DNA from: Zavarzinella sp.
GTDB taxonomy: Bacteria > Planctomycetota > Planctomycetia > Gemmatales > Gemmataceae
Length of the DNA stretch: 64,000 nt
Direction: 5' to 3'
NCBI GenBank assembly: GCA_041399155.1
Contig: JAWKTI010000008.1
Coordinates: forward strand, 45,142-109,141
The notes under the pieces were generated by a model. The model had not been told where the DNA came from and did not search any database. It saw only the letters and a list, made by a program, of their open reading frames with translations. Of this stretch, positions 53,602 to 63,642 are shown piece after piece (position 1 is the first letter of the stretch; every line of letters begins with the position of its first letter). Made by a program: the position numbers and the translations under genes.

Positions 53602-56600
53602 ATGCCCCGACCCAATCGCACTACGCTTCTTCGATGTGAACAGTTAGAACAAATCGTTGCTCCCGGGTCGATCCTGGAAGGCCTCCTCGTGGGGATGACC
53701 GGTGGGGATCCGATCCCACCGGACGATTTTGGCGTGACCCAGTTTCAGGCAGGTTTGCCCGAAATTGTGGTGCCGGAAGTGCCTACAAAGCCGGACCCAC
53801 TGTCGGAAACTCCCGAATCGCCGATTCTGGGGGTGATTGAGGAAGAGCCAACGGTCAATCATTTCCGCCAGGCCCAAATTGATACTTCGACATGGGCGCA
53901 GCACCAATGGCGGCAACATGTCACGGAAGAACAGATCGAGGTGACGGAACTTCCACAACTGCAAACTCCTTTAGGAACGGAATCTCCAGCTTCAGGCTAT
54001 GTGGAACCACCCACTCCGGAAACGACATCCCCGCTGTCGCTCTCGGCCCAACCTGTTGGTGGTACAGCGGGACTGGTGACACAAGACCAAAGTGCAGCAC
54101 CGACCGCTGGTGAAAGCACTCCAGAAACATCCACTCCATTTGCAATTGATCCCGTCGCCGTGGGTGCGGGGTTCATTGCAGGATACAGTGAAACCATTGC
54201 CAGTGGCGATTCTCCTTCATTAGGACGCCGACAGTTAGTAAAAGGTGAAAAGACTTCACAACGTTGGTTGCAGGAAACACAGGCGAAGCAGATCATGCGT
54301 TTCGAAGAGAACGTGGGTCAGACCGCAGACGAGGTGGACTTTGTCGCACGAGGCCAGAATTTCGCCTTATTTCTCAAAGCGGATGAGGCTGTACTCAAAC
54401 TGACGCAAGTGACGACCGAGGGCAAGCAACCGAAATTCCAGCAGCAGTTATTGCGGATGCAGTTGGCCGGTGCGAATGTGGAAGCATCCGTGTCTGCTGG
54501 GGATTTACTGAACACCCGCAGTAACTATTTTGTGGGAGATCAGCAGTTTTCTGATGTGGCGAATTACGGCAAAGTAACGTACTCCAATGTGTATGAAGGA
54601 GTGGATGTCGTATATTACAGCACCGCTCAGGGGCAATTGGAATACGATTTTGTGGTTCACGAAGGTGCCGATCTGGAACAGGTGCGGATGCGCTTTGCAG
54701 GGGCCAATACTTCCTTTATCGACCGCCAGGGGAATCTGCTGTTACGCACCGATCTGGGTACCGTAACGCAAAAAGCTCCGATTTCTTTTCAGCATGATGA
54801 ACGAGGCGAAAAGCTTGCCAAATCGAGCCGCTACAAGCGTTTTGAAGATGGTAGCATCGGTTTCGAAGTAGACAATCATGACCGTGGTAAGAAGCTCTTT
54901 GTAGATCCCGTGGTGATCTATTCCACGATTATTGGTGGCACCGGCGATGATGTGGGGACAGAAATTGCCGTAGATAATGCTGGAAATGCGGTCATCACTG
55001 GCTGGACCACTTCTTTAGAGTTCGTTGGGACAGGCACGGGTACAGGAACTGGGACGGGGACAGGAACTGGGAGTGGTACGGGTAGCGGTACTGGTTCAGG
55101 TACGGGAAGTGGCACAGGTTCAGGAAGCGGTGTTATAGGAAATTATGTTTGGCATGATACGAATGCCAATGGGATACTAGAATTCGGTGAACCACCATTA
55201 GCTGGTGTTACCATCAATTTATTAGATTATAGCCACAATATAGTCGATACAACCACATCAGGAATAGGCGGTGATTATGAATTCTCGATTTCATCTAGCG
55301 GTAGCTATTTTGTAGAGTTTATCGCTCCTTCTGGAATGAACATTACTACGCAATACGCTGGAAGTGATGATCAATTGGATAGCAATCCCAATCCAATTAC
55401 TGGATTGACAGATGTTCTTAACGTTACGATCGGATCTGGTTCCTTTTCAATCGATGCTGGTTTCACTGGGTCAGGTACTGGATCCGGCTTTGGTAGTTTG
55501 GAAGAAGATGAAGTAGAAGTGCCTCCTTTTGGAAGCGGCACAGGAACTGGGACCGGCACAGGAACTGGAACTGGGACTGGGACGGGTACCGGAACTGGCA
55601 CAGGTACTGGGTCATACCTGTATACCATCGGCGATTGGGTTTGGAATGATGTCAATCAGGATGGTATTCAGGATGTTGGAGAATCTGGGGTCGCAAACGT
55701 TACAGTAAATTTGCTTGATTCGTTTGGTTCGCCTTTATCGACAACTTCAACGACTTCCACTGGATCTTACTCGTTTACAGTTGCACCGGGTAGTTACATC
55801 GTTGAAATTGTCAGGCCTCAAGGAACTAATTTCTCGCCCTATAATCAGGGATCAGATCCAGAGAAAAATAGCAAAGTTGACAACAATGATGGCTGGATAG
55901 CTGTTTCAGTAGGTAGTGCCGGCTACTCGAATCTGGATGCTGGTATCTACGTTCCACAAACCGGTTCTGGGGGTGGGGTTGATGCCTTTATCAGCAAATT
56001 ATCTCCCACTGGAGAGATGCTCAGTTACACCATTTTTGGTGGTACTGGTGATGATTACGGCTTAGGAGTGGATATTGGGCTGGATGGCTTTATTTATGTC
56101 GCTGGCTTGACATCTTCAAACAGCTTTGCTGGACTCACGATCCCTGGTTTATCCGATATTTTTCATGTGGTATTTGACCCAACAGGAAGTGAAATCACCC
56201 ATGCCGAGGTAAAGAACGGTACCTCCGCTTCCCACGTCCTGACGGAACTACCCACCGTAACCAATTCCAATCGACTTGGGGCAATTGATGGAGAGGTGTA
56301 TGTGGGTGGCCCTGGGAATCACGGCGTGACGGTTAGCCAAAGCGGAACATATTATGCCTCTGGAACTCAGGTCGATGTAGCTATCGATTCCAGCGGAACG
56401 GCTTGGTATCTCGATGAATACGGTCAAATCAGCGGCGGAAATACATTCAGCACTAGCTTAGCCGTGGGTCGTTCAATCGCTATCGATTTCGAAAATACGA
56501 TCTGGGTTGCAGGTGATTCCAACCTGTTGCAATACAGCACCACGGGCAGTTTATTGGCCAGTTACTCAACTACAGGTCAGGCCAACAGCGTTGCCGTGGA

Positions 56601-59600
56601 CCTGGCTGGCAATGTATTTGTAGGCGGCACCAGTGGCGGTGATGCGTTCGTTCAGAAATTCGGCATTCTGCCTCCAGCTCCAGTTGTCACCAGCATTTCC
56701 GATGATACTGGTAGTGCCGATGGTCGAACAACTGATACCACCCTGGAAATCCATGGAACGGCACTGGCAAGCAGTCTGGTAACGGTCTATTTGGGGAACA
56801 CCCTGATCGGTACTACCACTTCCGATGTCAGTGGAGATTGGACCTTTGATTACACTGGAACAACACTGGCAACCGGAGTGCATCGATTCAAAGCAACCAC
56901 AACCGTATCGGGAAACACAAGTCCTGATTCACTACCCTTCCAGGCCACGATCATTGAAGCTCCCAAAGTAATACTGGAAGCTGAAGACGAATACACCACA
57001 TTCCGACCGGAAGTACGGGTGAGAGCAACAGATTTCCCTGGAATTGCCGCTTCGGGAACTGTGACAATCGATATTGATCTGAACGGAGACGATGATTACG
57101 ATGATGCCGGTGAAACTGGTTTCAGTTCAGGAACCCTTGTCAATGGCTTCGTAGACATCCGATTAGACGAACTTCCAGGACTCGGTACCTACAAAGCTCG
57201 GGCTCGGTATACCGATGATGCAGGGTTAGAAGGATTTGGTGAAGACACATTCGAAATTATTGCAGTGGGTGCCAGTCTGGTGGGTGGGCAGGTAGAACAA
57301 GACCCCAGTGCGGTGACCGAATTCATCAGCCTGGACCTGGATCAAAACCCCGGGAACGGCGCAAGCTCTTATCCCACGATCGGTTACAGTTCCAGCTTTG
57401 CCAAGGGACCCATTATTCAGGCAATTTTGCAAACGGATAATTCTTTGGCAGTACCTGCCAGTGTTGATGTCGAGTTTTTCTGGAATGGCTCCAGTCTTGG
57501 AACACAACCATACAACCTGTCCAATGTGGCACGTGGCGACAAGGTCACACTGGCATTCCAGGCCCCCTCTGCATTGGCAACTGGCCGCTATACCTGGGAT
57601 ATGGTGGCTACCTTCACTGGTTCTGGAGTAGGTACCCAAAGTGCCAGTGGGGTTGCCTTTATCGTGGATAAAAGCGATAGCCCCTTCGGTGCAGGATGGG
57701 ATTTCTTTGGGTATGACATGCTTTACCCGGTGACCGCTTCCGGCACCCTGCCTGCAGGTGTCTACCGTGTTTATGGCGATGGGGGATTTGATTTCTACGA
57801 GGGATCGGGAACCTACAGCAGTCCGGATGAGGATGCAGGGACCTTAGCAGTAGGAAGTGGAGGCTGGACTTACACAACAGTTGATGGCCGTATCGGATAC
57901 TTCAATGGTTCTGGTTCGATGACAGGATGGGTCAGTGCGGATGGCGAACATGAAATCACGATGACCTATAACGGGACTGGCATCGCTACTTACACTGCTA
58001 TCGATGGTACAGTTTCTACTTTCGACTATACAGGAAGCAAAGTTACGAGCATTACCACCATCACTGGTACTGGTGATCGAGTTGTTTCACTCAACCATAA
58101 TACCAGCGGTGGAATGATCTCAGCAGCGATTGACTCTTTACTTACCAAAGATTTTTCCTATGACACTGACAATTTACTACTCAGTTCGACTCAACAGGGA
58201 AGTGTAAGTTCTTTTGATTACGATAATTACGGTTTACTTTCCCAAATCACTGTTGGCACTGGTGCCGAAGCCATTGTAACTGACATTACGCCTTCAGCAG
58301 GGTTTGGACTGGGAGGTGCTGTAAATGTAACATCTCCAAAGAACAAGAGCACCAACAGTTTAGGTCAGGAAACGACAACTCAGACTGATCTAAAAGGGCG
58401 AGCTCTGGAACAGTCGAACACCGATGGGACACGCAATCGCTTAAAACGCGACTCTGCAGGCAACATCCTGACCAGCACAGATGAGTTGGGCAATACCACG
58501 ACCTACACATACAACGCCCGCAATCAGGTAACAACGATCACCAACCCTGACTTGACGACCACTACGTTTGTCTACCAGACCAACAGTCACGGGGTTAGCA
58601 ATGAATATGGCCTGTTGCTTCAACAAATTGATGCGAACGGCAACAACACCTACTACGAGTACGATACTTTTGGTCGGTTATTAAAGACAAAAGACGACAA
58701 CAACGATGTGCAGATGGAATACCTGTACAACAGCGATGGTCTGGTGGAAACCGTCAAAAATGATGATGGGGATATCCTCACCACCTATGTCTACGATGCT
58801 TACAAACGTTTAATCGAAGAAATTGATGCGAATAGTAAAAGTACCGAATACACCTACACCGACCGTGGGGAAGTGGAAACCGTTACCGATAAGAACGGTA
58901 ATACCACTACGTACACCTATGATGCCGTGGGTCGGGTGACACGGACCGATTTTGCTGATAGCACTTACACTACAAGCACTTACAATGAATTCGACCAACT
59001 GGTTTCCACACGGGATCAGGCGGGGATCATCACCAGCTACGAGTACGACAGCCTGGGCCGGAACTATCGCACTGTATATGGCGAAGGTACCAGTTATGCT
59101 CAGGTCAGCCTGACCAGCTACGATGAATTGGGGCGTTCCATAGGCCAGCGCGATGCAATGAACCAATGGACCTCGGTAGAGTACAACACTCGCGGCCAGG
59201 TGCAGTACGCAATCGATGTAGATGGGGTTTCCAGCGAATCGTACTTTGATGAACGTGGCCAAAGTACCGTATCGGTCAGCAAATCGGGTGGTAGCAGCAG
59301 TTCGGAATATAACGAGCGGGGTTGGATGGTCAGCTCCACCGATATCTTTGGCAATACCACCAGTTATGTCTACGATGATGTAGGCAATCGTATCGAGACC
59401 ATTGATGCCCTAAGTAACACCACCACCACGGTTTACGACAATCTCAATCGGGCGGTCGAATATATCGATGCGTTGGGGAATAGCACCACCACGGTTTACA
59501 ACAACCTGGGCCAGGTATCGGCCAGTATTGATGCCTTGGGTCGCGAAACCCGCTACAGTTACGACTTGCTCGGTCGGCAGTATGCGGTAACGGAAGCCTT

Positions 59601-62600
59601 TGGTACCAGTTTGCAACGCACCAGCAGCACCGGCTTCGATGATCAGGGCAATGTGGTCACCAGTACCGATCCCGCCAGCAATGTCACGACCACGGTATAC
59701 GACACGATGAACCGGGCGGTGGCCTATATCGATGCTCTGGGCAATACCACCACCACCGTTTACGATGCGGTGGGCCGGGTAGAAAAGACCATTGACCCTC
59801 TCGGTGAGGAGACCTTGTACAGTTACGATGTGTTAGGTCGCACCATCGCAGTCACTGATCCCAATGGTAATACCACCACTTCCGTATACGATGCCCTGAA
59901 CCGCGTGGTACAGAGCATTGACGGTGAGGGCAATGTTTCTGAAATGGTCTATGACAATGCTGGACGGTTGATTTACAGCATTGATGCGGAAGGGGGTATC
60001 ACCGAACGGCGATACAACAGCAGTGGGCAACTGATTGAGTTGATCGATCCCGTCGGCAATTCGAGCCGTTGGGAATACGACATCGGTGGTCGGTTGGTGA
60101 AGGAAACCAACGCTCGCGGGCATAGCCGGGATTACGGTTATGATGAACGTGGCCAGATGGTCTGGATGGAAGACGAGGCAAACGAGCGGGCAACCTACGT
60201 TTACGATGCCCTCGGTCGCACGATTGCCACCATTGATCAGTTGGGCAATCGAACTACGACGGTCTACGATGCTTTGGGGCTCACCGTCGCCAATATTGAT
60301 GCCAACTCGAACACCACCAGTTACATCTACGATGAATTAAACCGACTCGTCAAAGTGGTCAATGCCGATAACGACCTGACAACAATGACCTACGATCTGT
60401 TGGATCGGCAAATTGCCCAGACCGATGAATTGGGCAATACCACCAGTTATGTCTACGATGCGATTGGCCAACTCCTTGCAACAGTGAATGCCCTCAATGA
60501 GATCAGCACCACGGTTTATGATGCCCGTGGTCAGGTGATTGCCAACATTGATGCCAATAATAGCATCACCAGTTATGTGTACGATGATGGTGGTCGATTG
60601 ATCTCTGTGGAAGACCCACTGGGTAACCTGACCACCTCGGTCTACGACAATGCAGATCGGCTCATCGCCACCATTGATGCTCTGGGCAATCGCACAACTT
60701 ATATTTACGACGGTAATCATCGCCAAATTGGCATGATTGATGCCCTGGGTCGGCAAACGACAACTGTGTACGATGCTGCAGGCCGCAGAATCAATTCGAT
60801 TGATGCCCAGAACAACATCACCACGTACAACTACGATGCAGCTGGCAATCTGGTCAGTATGGTGGATGCTTTAAGCAACACATCAACGTATGTTTATGAT
60901 GAACGCAATTTAACAATTGCTTACATTGATGCACTCGGCAACACCACCACATCGGTTTACGATGAACGTGGTGCACAAATCGCTACGATTGATGCCCTTG
61001 GGAATCGGACGACTTCGGTTTACGATGCGGCGGGGAATCTGATTGAATCGATCAATGCCCTCAACAACACCACGACATTCATTTACGACAACCTGAATCG
61101 CCGGGTTGCGGTGATTGATCCCTTGGGTAACCGCACTACCTCGGTTTACGATGCGGCCAGCAATACCATTGCCCAGATTGATGCACTCGATTACAGCACT
61201 ACCTACCATTACGATGCCCTCAATCGGGTCGCAGCGATGGAAGACGCCCTCGGCAATCGCAGCACCACGGTTTACGATGCAGTGGGGAATGTTCTTGCCA
61301 GTATCGACCCACTGGGTAACACCACCAGTTTCGTTTACGACGAACGCAATCAGCGGGTGGAAACCATTGATGCTCTGGGTAATCGCACTACGGCGGTTTA
61401 TGATGCACTGGGTCGTACCATTGCCCAGATTGATGCCTTAAACAATACCACCACGATGGTTTACGATGAAGTGGGCAACATGGTGGCTCAGATCGATGCC
61501 TTGGGTAACCGAGTCACCCAGGTCTACGATAGCCGCAATAACCTGGTCCAAACGATCGATCAGGAAAATAATACCACAACCTACGTTTTGGATGCCCTCA
61601 GCAGAACCATTGCCACCATCCGGCCCAATGGTGCCACAACCACGACCGTTTACGATGCGGTGGGGAATGTGCTCGCTAGTATCGATCCCCTGAACAATAC
61701 CACCAGCTTTGTCTACGATGCCCTGAATCGGCAGTATGTCACCATCGATTCTCTCGGTTACAGGACAACCATGGCCTTTGATGCGGTGGGCAACATAGTG
61801 TTGCTCACCGATGCTTCCAATAACACCACCACGTACGTCTACGATGATCGCTCGCAGGTGATTGAAGAAATCGATCCCGTCGGTAACAGTGCCACCTTTG
61901 CTTACGATGCTCGTGGGCTGCAAATTGGCGTGACGGACCGTTTAGGCAGGTCGCGGGAACTCAGTTACGATGCCCGCGGTCTGAAAACCAGTGAAGTTTG
62001 GAAAGACGAACTCGGTGTCGAAGAGGATCGCAGCACCTTTACTTACGATGATGCTGGCCGCATGCTCACCGCTGACGATGGGGATTCAGGCTATAGTTTC
62101 AGTTATGATGACCTAAACCGAGTAGTGAATGTCGAACAGCCATTCGGTCTGGAAGTGACCTTTACCTACGATGCGGTTGGCAATCGTAAAGGAATTATTG
62201 ATTCGGAAGGAGGCCTGCAAACCAGCACCTACGATGCCCTGAATCGATTGGAATCACGGCAACAGACCGCTGGCAGTGTCGAACTGCGGTTCGATTACAA
62301 CTACACCGATCGTGGTCAGATTGAACAATTGGTGCGGTATGCGGATATCGCGGGCATCAATCAGATTGGCCAGACCGATTCCATTTATGATGCCAACGGT
62401 CGGCTGATCAATGTTCAGCATGTGGATGGAACCCCCACGGTCTTCCACGAAACCACCTATACCTACGATCTTAACAACCGATTAACACTGGAAGAAGAGA
62501 ACGGCACGCCCCGCACCTTTACCTACGATACCGTCGATCAGTTGCTGGCCGATGGTAGCACTACATTCACCTACGATGAAACCGGCAATCGCGATAATGG

Positions 62601-62922
62601 CGGCTATGCCACCGGGTTGGCCAATCAGATTACTACCGATGGTACCTGGACATACAGCTACGATGATTCCGGCAATCGCACAAAAAAATCGCTGGGAAGC
62701 AGTGCTGAAACCTGGACCTACGAATATGGCCACAATAACCATCTTGTTCGGGTAGAGCAGCGGTCTACCGATGGTACCCTGTTGGTACGTATCGATTACA
62801 CGTACGATGTCTTCGGCAATCGGTTGAGCATGGCTTGGCTGATACTGTTACACTTCTTGAAGGTTATGGCGTTAAAATTAAGGATGTCAATCATAATATT
62901 GGTATACCACTTAGAGAAGTAG
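53602..62922 (+). CDS. Giant secreted YD-repeat (Rhs/teneurin-like) protein
   Basis: About 3106 residues from MPRPNRTTLL; a frame start at 53503 adds 33 residues without good signals. The N-terminus has CEQLEQIVAPGSILEGLLVG, resembling the planctomycete LExR..P surface-protein motif. Then follow: a DUF7948-like domain starting RFEENVGQTADEVDFVARG (about 232-440), SBBP-like repeats (IIGGTGDDVGTEIAVDNAG and FGGTGDDYGLGVDIGLDG), two SdrD_B-like domains (GNYVWHDTNANGILEFGEPP and GDWVWNDVNQDGIQDVGES), two Gly-Thr tracts, an Ig-like domain (about 1029-1119), and about 60 YD repeats (about 1620-3075) that would form a shell. The frame ends in a nonsense-looking hydrophobic tail (MAWLILLHFLKVMALK) because it reads out of frame into the toxin module. 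Delivered to the surface or other cells; partners unknown. Confidence 0.85.
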   Translation: MPRPNRTTLLRCEQLEQIVAPGSILEGLLVGMTGGDPIPPDDFGVTQFQAGLPEIVVPEVPTKPDPLSETPESPILGVIEEEPTVNHFRQAQIDTSTWAQHQWRQHVTEEQIEVTELPQLQTPLGTESPASGYVEPPTPETTSPLSLSAQPVGGTAGLVTQDQSAAPTAGESTPETSTPFAIDPVAVGAGFIAGYSETIASGDSPSLGRRQLVKGEKTSQRWLQETQAKQIMRFEENVGQTADEVDFVARGQNFALFLKADEAVLKLTQVTTEGKQPKFQQQLLRMQLAGANVEASVSAGDLLNTRSNYFVGDQQFSDVANYGKVTYSNVYEGVDVVYYSTAQGQLEYDFVVHEGADLEQVRMRFAGANTSFIDRQGNLLLRTDLGTVTQKAPISFQHDERGEKLAKSSRYKRFEDGSIGFEVDNHDRGKKLFVDPVVIYSTIIGGTGDDVGTEIAVDNAGNAVITGWTTSLEFVGTGTGTGTGTGTGTGSGTGSGTGSGTGSGTGSGSGVIGNYVWHDTNANGILEFGEPPLAGVTINLLDYSHNIVDTTTSGIGGDYEFSISSSGSYFVEFIAPSGMNITTQYAGSDDQLDSNPNPITGLTDVLNVTIGSGSFSIDAGFTGSGTGSGFGSLEEDEVEVPPFGSGTGTGTGTGTGTGTGTGTGTGTGTGSYLYTIGDWVWNDVNQDGIQDVGESGVANVTVNLLDSFGSPLSTTSTTSTGSYSFTVAPGSYIVEIVRPQGTNFSPYNQGSDPEKNSKVDNNDGWIAVSVGSAGYSNLDAGIYVPQTGSGGGVDAFISKLSPTGEMLSYTIFGGTGDDYGLGVDIGLDGFIYVAGLTSSNSFAGLTIPGLSDIFHVVFDPTGSEITHAEVKNGTSASHVLTELPTVTNSNRLGAIDGEVYVGGPGNHGVTVSQSGTYYASGTQVDVAIDSSGTAWYLDEYGQISGGNTFSTSLAVGRSIAIDFENTIWVAGDSNLLQYSTTGSLLASYSTTGQANSVAVDLAGNVFVGGTSGGDAFVQKFGILPPAPVVTSISDDTGSADGRTTDTTLEIHGTALASSLVTVYLGNTLIGTTTSDVSGDWTFDYTGTTLATGVHRFKATTTVSGNTSPDSLPFQATIIEAPKVILEAEDEYTTFRPEVRVRATDFPGIAASGTVTIDIDLNGDDDYDDAGETGFSSGTLVNGFVDIRLDELPGLGTYKARARYTDDAGLEGFGEDTFEIIAVGASLVGGQVEQDPSAVTEFISLDLDQNPGNGASSYPTIGYSSSFAKGPIIQAILQTDNSLAVPASVDVEFFWNGSSLGTQPYNLSNVARGDKVTLAFQAPSALATGRYTWDMVATFTGSGVGTQSASGVAFIVDKSDSPFGAGWDFFGYDMLYPVTASGTLPAGVYRVYGDGGFDFYEGSGTYSSPDEDAGTLAVGSGGWTYTTVDGRIGYFNGSGSMTGWVSADGEHEITMTYNGTGIATYTAIDGTVSTFDYTGSKVTSITTITGTGDRVVSLNHNTSGGMISAAIDSLLTKDFSYDTDNLLLSSTQQGSVSSFDYDNYGLLSQITVGTGAEAIVTDITPSAGFGLGGAVNVTSPKNKSTNSLGQETTTQTDLKGRALEQSNTDGTRNRLKRDSAGNILTSTDELGNTTTYTYNARNQVTTITNPDLTTTTFVYQTNSHGVSNEYGLLLQQIDANGNNTYYEYDTFGRLLKTKDDNNDVQMEYLYNSDGLVETVKNDDGDILTTYVYDAYKRLIEEIDANSKSTEYTYTDRGEVETVTDKNGNTTTYTYDAVGRVTRTDFADSTYTTSTYNEFDQLVSTRDQAGIITSYEYDSLGRNYRTVYGEGTSYAQVSLTSYDELGRSIGQRDAMNQWTSVEYNTRGQVQYAIDVDGVSSESYFDERGQSTVSVSKSGGSSSSEYNERGWMVSSTDIFGNTTSYVYDDVGNRIETIDALSNTTTTVYDNLNRAVEYIDALGNSTTTVYNNLGQVSASIDALGRETRYSYDLLGRQYAVTEAFGTSLQRTSSTGFDDQGNVVTSTDPASNVTTTVYDTMNRAVAYIDALGNTTTTVYDAVGRVEKTIDPLGEETLYSYDVLGRTIAVTDPNGNTTTSVYDALNRVVQSIDGEGNVSEMVYDNAGRLIYSIDAEGGITERRYNSSGQLIELIDPVGNSSRWEYDIGGRLVKETNARGHSRDYGYDERGQMVWMEDEANERATYVYDALGRTIATIDQLGNRTTTVYDALGLTVANIDANSNTTSYIYDELNRLVKVVNADNDLTTMTYDLLDRQIAQTDELGNTTSYVYDAIGQLLATVNALNEISTTVYDARGQVIANIDANNSITSYVYDDGGRLISVEDPLGNLTTSVYDNADRLIATIDALGNRTTYIYDGNHRQIGMIDALGRQTTTVYDAAGRRINSIDAQNNITTYNYDAAGNLVSMVDALSNTSTYVYDERNLTIAYIDALGNTTTSVYDERGAQIATIDALGNRTTSVYDAAGNLIESINALNNTTTFIYDNLNRRVAVIDPLGNRTTSVYDAASNTIAQIDALDYSTTYHYDALNRVAAMEDALGNRSTTVYDAVGNVLASIDPLGNTTSFVYDERNQRVETIDALGNRTTAVYDALGRTIAQIDALNNTTTMVYDEVGNMVAQIDALGNRVTQVYDSRNNLVQTIDQENNTTTYVLDALSRTIATIRPNGATTTTVYDAVGNVLASIDPLNNTTSFVYDALNRQYVTIDSLGYRTTMAFDAVGNIVLLTDASNNTTTYVYDDRSQVIEEIDPVGNSATFAYDARGLQIGVTDRLGRSRELSYDARGLKTSEVWKDELGVEEDRSTFTYDDAGRMLTADDGDSGYSFSYDDLNRVVNVEQPFGLEVTFTYDAVGNRKGIIDSEGGLQTSTYDALNRLESRQQTAGSVELRFDYNYTDRGQIEQLVRYADIAGINQIGQTDSIYDANGRLINVQHVDGTPTVFHETTYTYDLNNRLTLEEENGTPRTFTYDTVDQLLADGSTTFTYDETGNRDNGGYATGLANQITTDGTWTYSYDDSGNRTKKSLGSSAETWTYEYGHNNHLVRVEQRSTDGTLLVRIDYTYDVFGNRLSMAWLILLHFLKVMALKLRMSIIILVYHLEK
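55027..55131 (+). repeat. Gly-Thr/Gly-Ser tract 1
   Basis: Thirty-five codons alternate strictly between Gly and Thr or Ser. Codons vary (GGN/ACN/AGY/TCA) instead of repeating one hexamer, so the tract is not a fresh slippage product at DNA level. It probably acts as a flexible linker between the SBBP-like and SdrD_B-like domains. Confidence 0.85.
55531..55614 (+). repeat. Gly-Thr tract 2
   Basis: Twenty-eight codons of alternating Gly and Thr/Ser between the two SdrD_B-like domains, with mixed synonymous codons like tract 1. Confidence 0.85.
58460..62830 (+). repeat. YD-repeat array
   Basis: About 60 tandem units, typically 21 residues (63 bases) of the form TTTVYDALGRTIAQIDALGN, with near-identical neighbours in the second half. 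DNA is 55-80% identical unit to unit by eye, so the array is open to unequal recombination. The minus strand of this region gives long open frames that are shadows of the repeat. Confidence 0.9.
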
Positions 62923-63143
62923 ACATCGAACTTGAAAATGGAATCATTATTCAAGTAAAAAACCTAGGCGGTGCAAAGAAAATGACGAGGCAGCTAGAAG
63001 ATACACAGAAGGCAACTGGCAGAACTGTGATTGGCTACATAGTTGAAACTCACGAAAATTCTACTGATATTATCAACAACATAGACAAGGGAAATCAAGT
63101 TGCAACAAATAGCATAGATGATTTAATTGATTTGGTTAAATAA
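62835..63143 (+). CDS. Candidate Rhs-tip toxin, restriction-endonuclease-like, out of frame with the core
   Basis: About 102 residues from a TTG; an in-frame ATG is absent until KKMTRQ. It contains VDIELENGIIIQVKNLGG, which resembles the D-x(n)-(E/Q)-x-K core of PD-(D/E)XK nucleases (Asp in DIE, Gln-Val-Lys in place of Glu-x-Lys), then QLEDTQKATGRTVIGYIV with the Gln helix usual in that fold. It lies in the -1 frame relative to the YD-repeat core, whose last unit, VFGNRLS, ends just before. A missing linker or shift is suggested. Composition drops to a low G+C here. The immunity candidate starts 14 bases after the stop. Confidence 0.6.
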   Translation: MADTVTLLEGYGVKIKDVNHNIGIPLREVDIELENGIIIQVKNLGGAKKMTRQLEDTQKATGRTVIGYIVETHENSTDIINNIDKGNQVATNSIDDLIDLVK

Positions 63144-63156
63144 AGGTGATACATCC

Positions 63157-63642
63157 ATGGGCGCTCCGATAGTAACGGTTTTTTTGCCTGATAAATGTGA
63201 ATATAATTCTCTATTGGATTACATTGTGCATCAATTATCTTTGCACGTTGATGAATTGCCTCCGGGCTTTCCATTTTCTTTTTGCGCTCAAACTCTAGGC
63301 CGCGACTATTTTCTCGTTCAATTTGACAATGACTCATTAGAGATTATAGAAGAGATGTTATTATGGGATAAACCTACTGATTCTTATAAGAAACTTCTTG
63401 CAGATTGCAAGCCCAGCATAAATATACACTATAGAAATATTGACTTTGCAAAGCAATGTTTGCTTGTAGTTGCCAAATTTTTAGACAAATTATCTTGCAT
63501 TAGTATTTTTGAGAATGGCTTAGGATGTTTATTGCTTCTCTCTGATGTGTCAGAATCATTGGCATCCGATTCTACTTGGACATGGGAACGACAGACTTTT
63601 AGTGACATTCCAGGAGTTGCCGATTCAGAATGGCTTGAATAG
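63157..63642 (+). CDS. Candidate immunity protein for the adjacent toxin module
   Basis: A 161-residue acidic protein, start MGAPIVTVFLPDK with AAAGGTG about seven bases upstream; ten more residues upstream are possible but lie inside the toxin gene. It has a mixed alpha/beta pattern and no signal peptide, as expected for a cytoplasmic antitoxin of a contact-dependent toxin. The A+T-rich composition matches that of the toxin, not of the repeat core, suggesting that the two moved together. No known immunity family is recognised. Confidence 0.6.
   Translation: MGAPIVTVFLPDKCEYNSLLDYIVHQLSLHVDELPPGFPFSFCAQTLGRDYFLVQFDNDSLEIIEEMLLWDKPTDSYKKLLADCKPSINIHYRNIDFAKQCLLVVAKFLDKLSCISIFENGLGCLLLLSDVSESLASDSTWTWERQTFSDIPGVADSEWLE

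Noticed and set aside
54918..55655. Minus-strand frames rich in Val-Pro opposite the Gly-Thr tracts
   Set aside because: They arise only because the complement of GGNACN repeats reads as VP units; the plus strand is in a clear domain protein.
59410..62742. Many long open frames on the minus strand over the YD-repeat array
   Set aside because: They mirror the repeat in one frame, have no ribosome sites and show only repetitive low-information sequence (for example VNRGG units). They are shadows of the plus-strand gene.
58460..62830. Regular 63-base repeats that might be taken for a CRISPR-like array
   Set aside because: The units are coding, vary by synonymous changes, and have no constant repeat and unique spacers. 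They are YD repeats of a protein.
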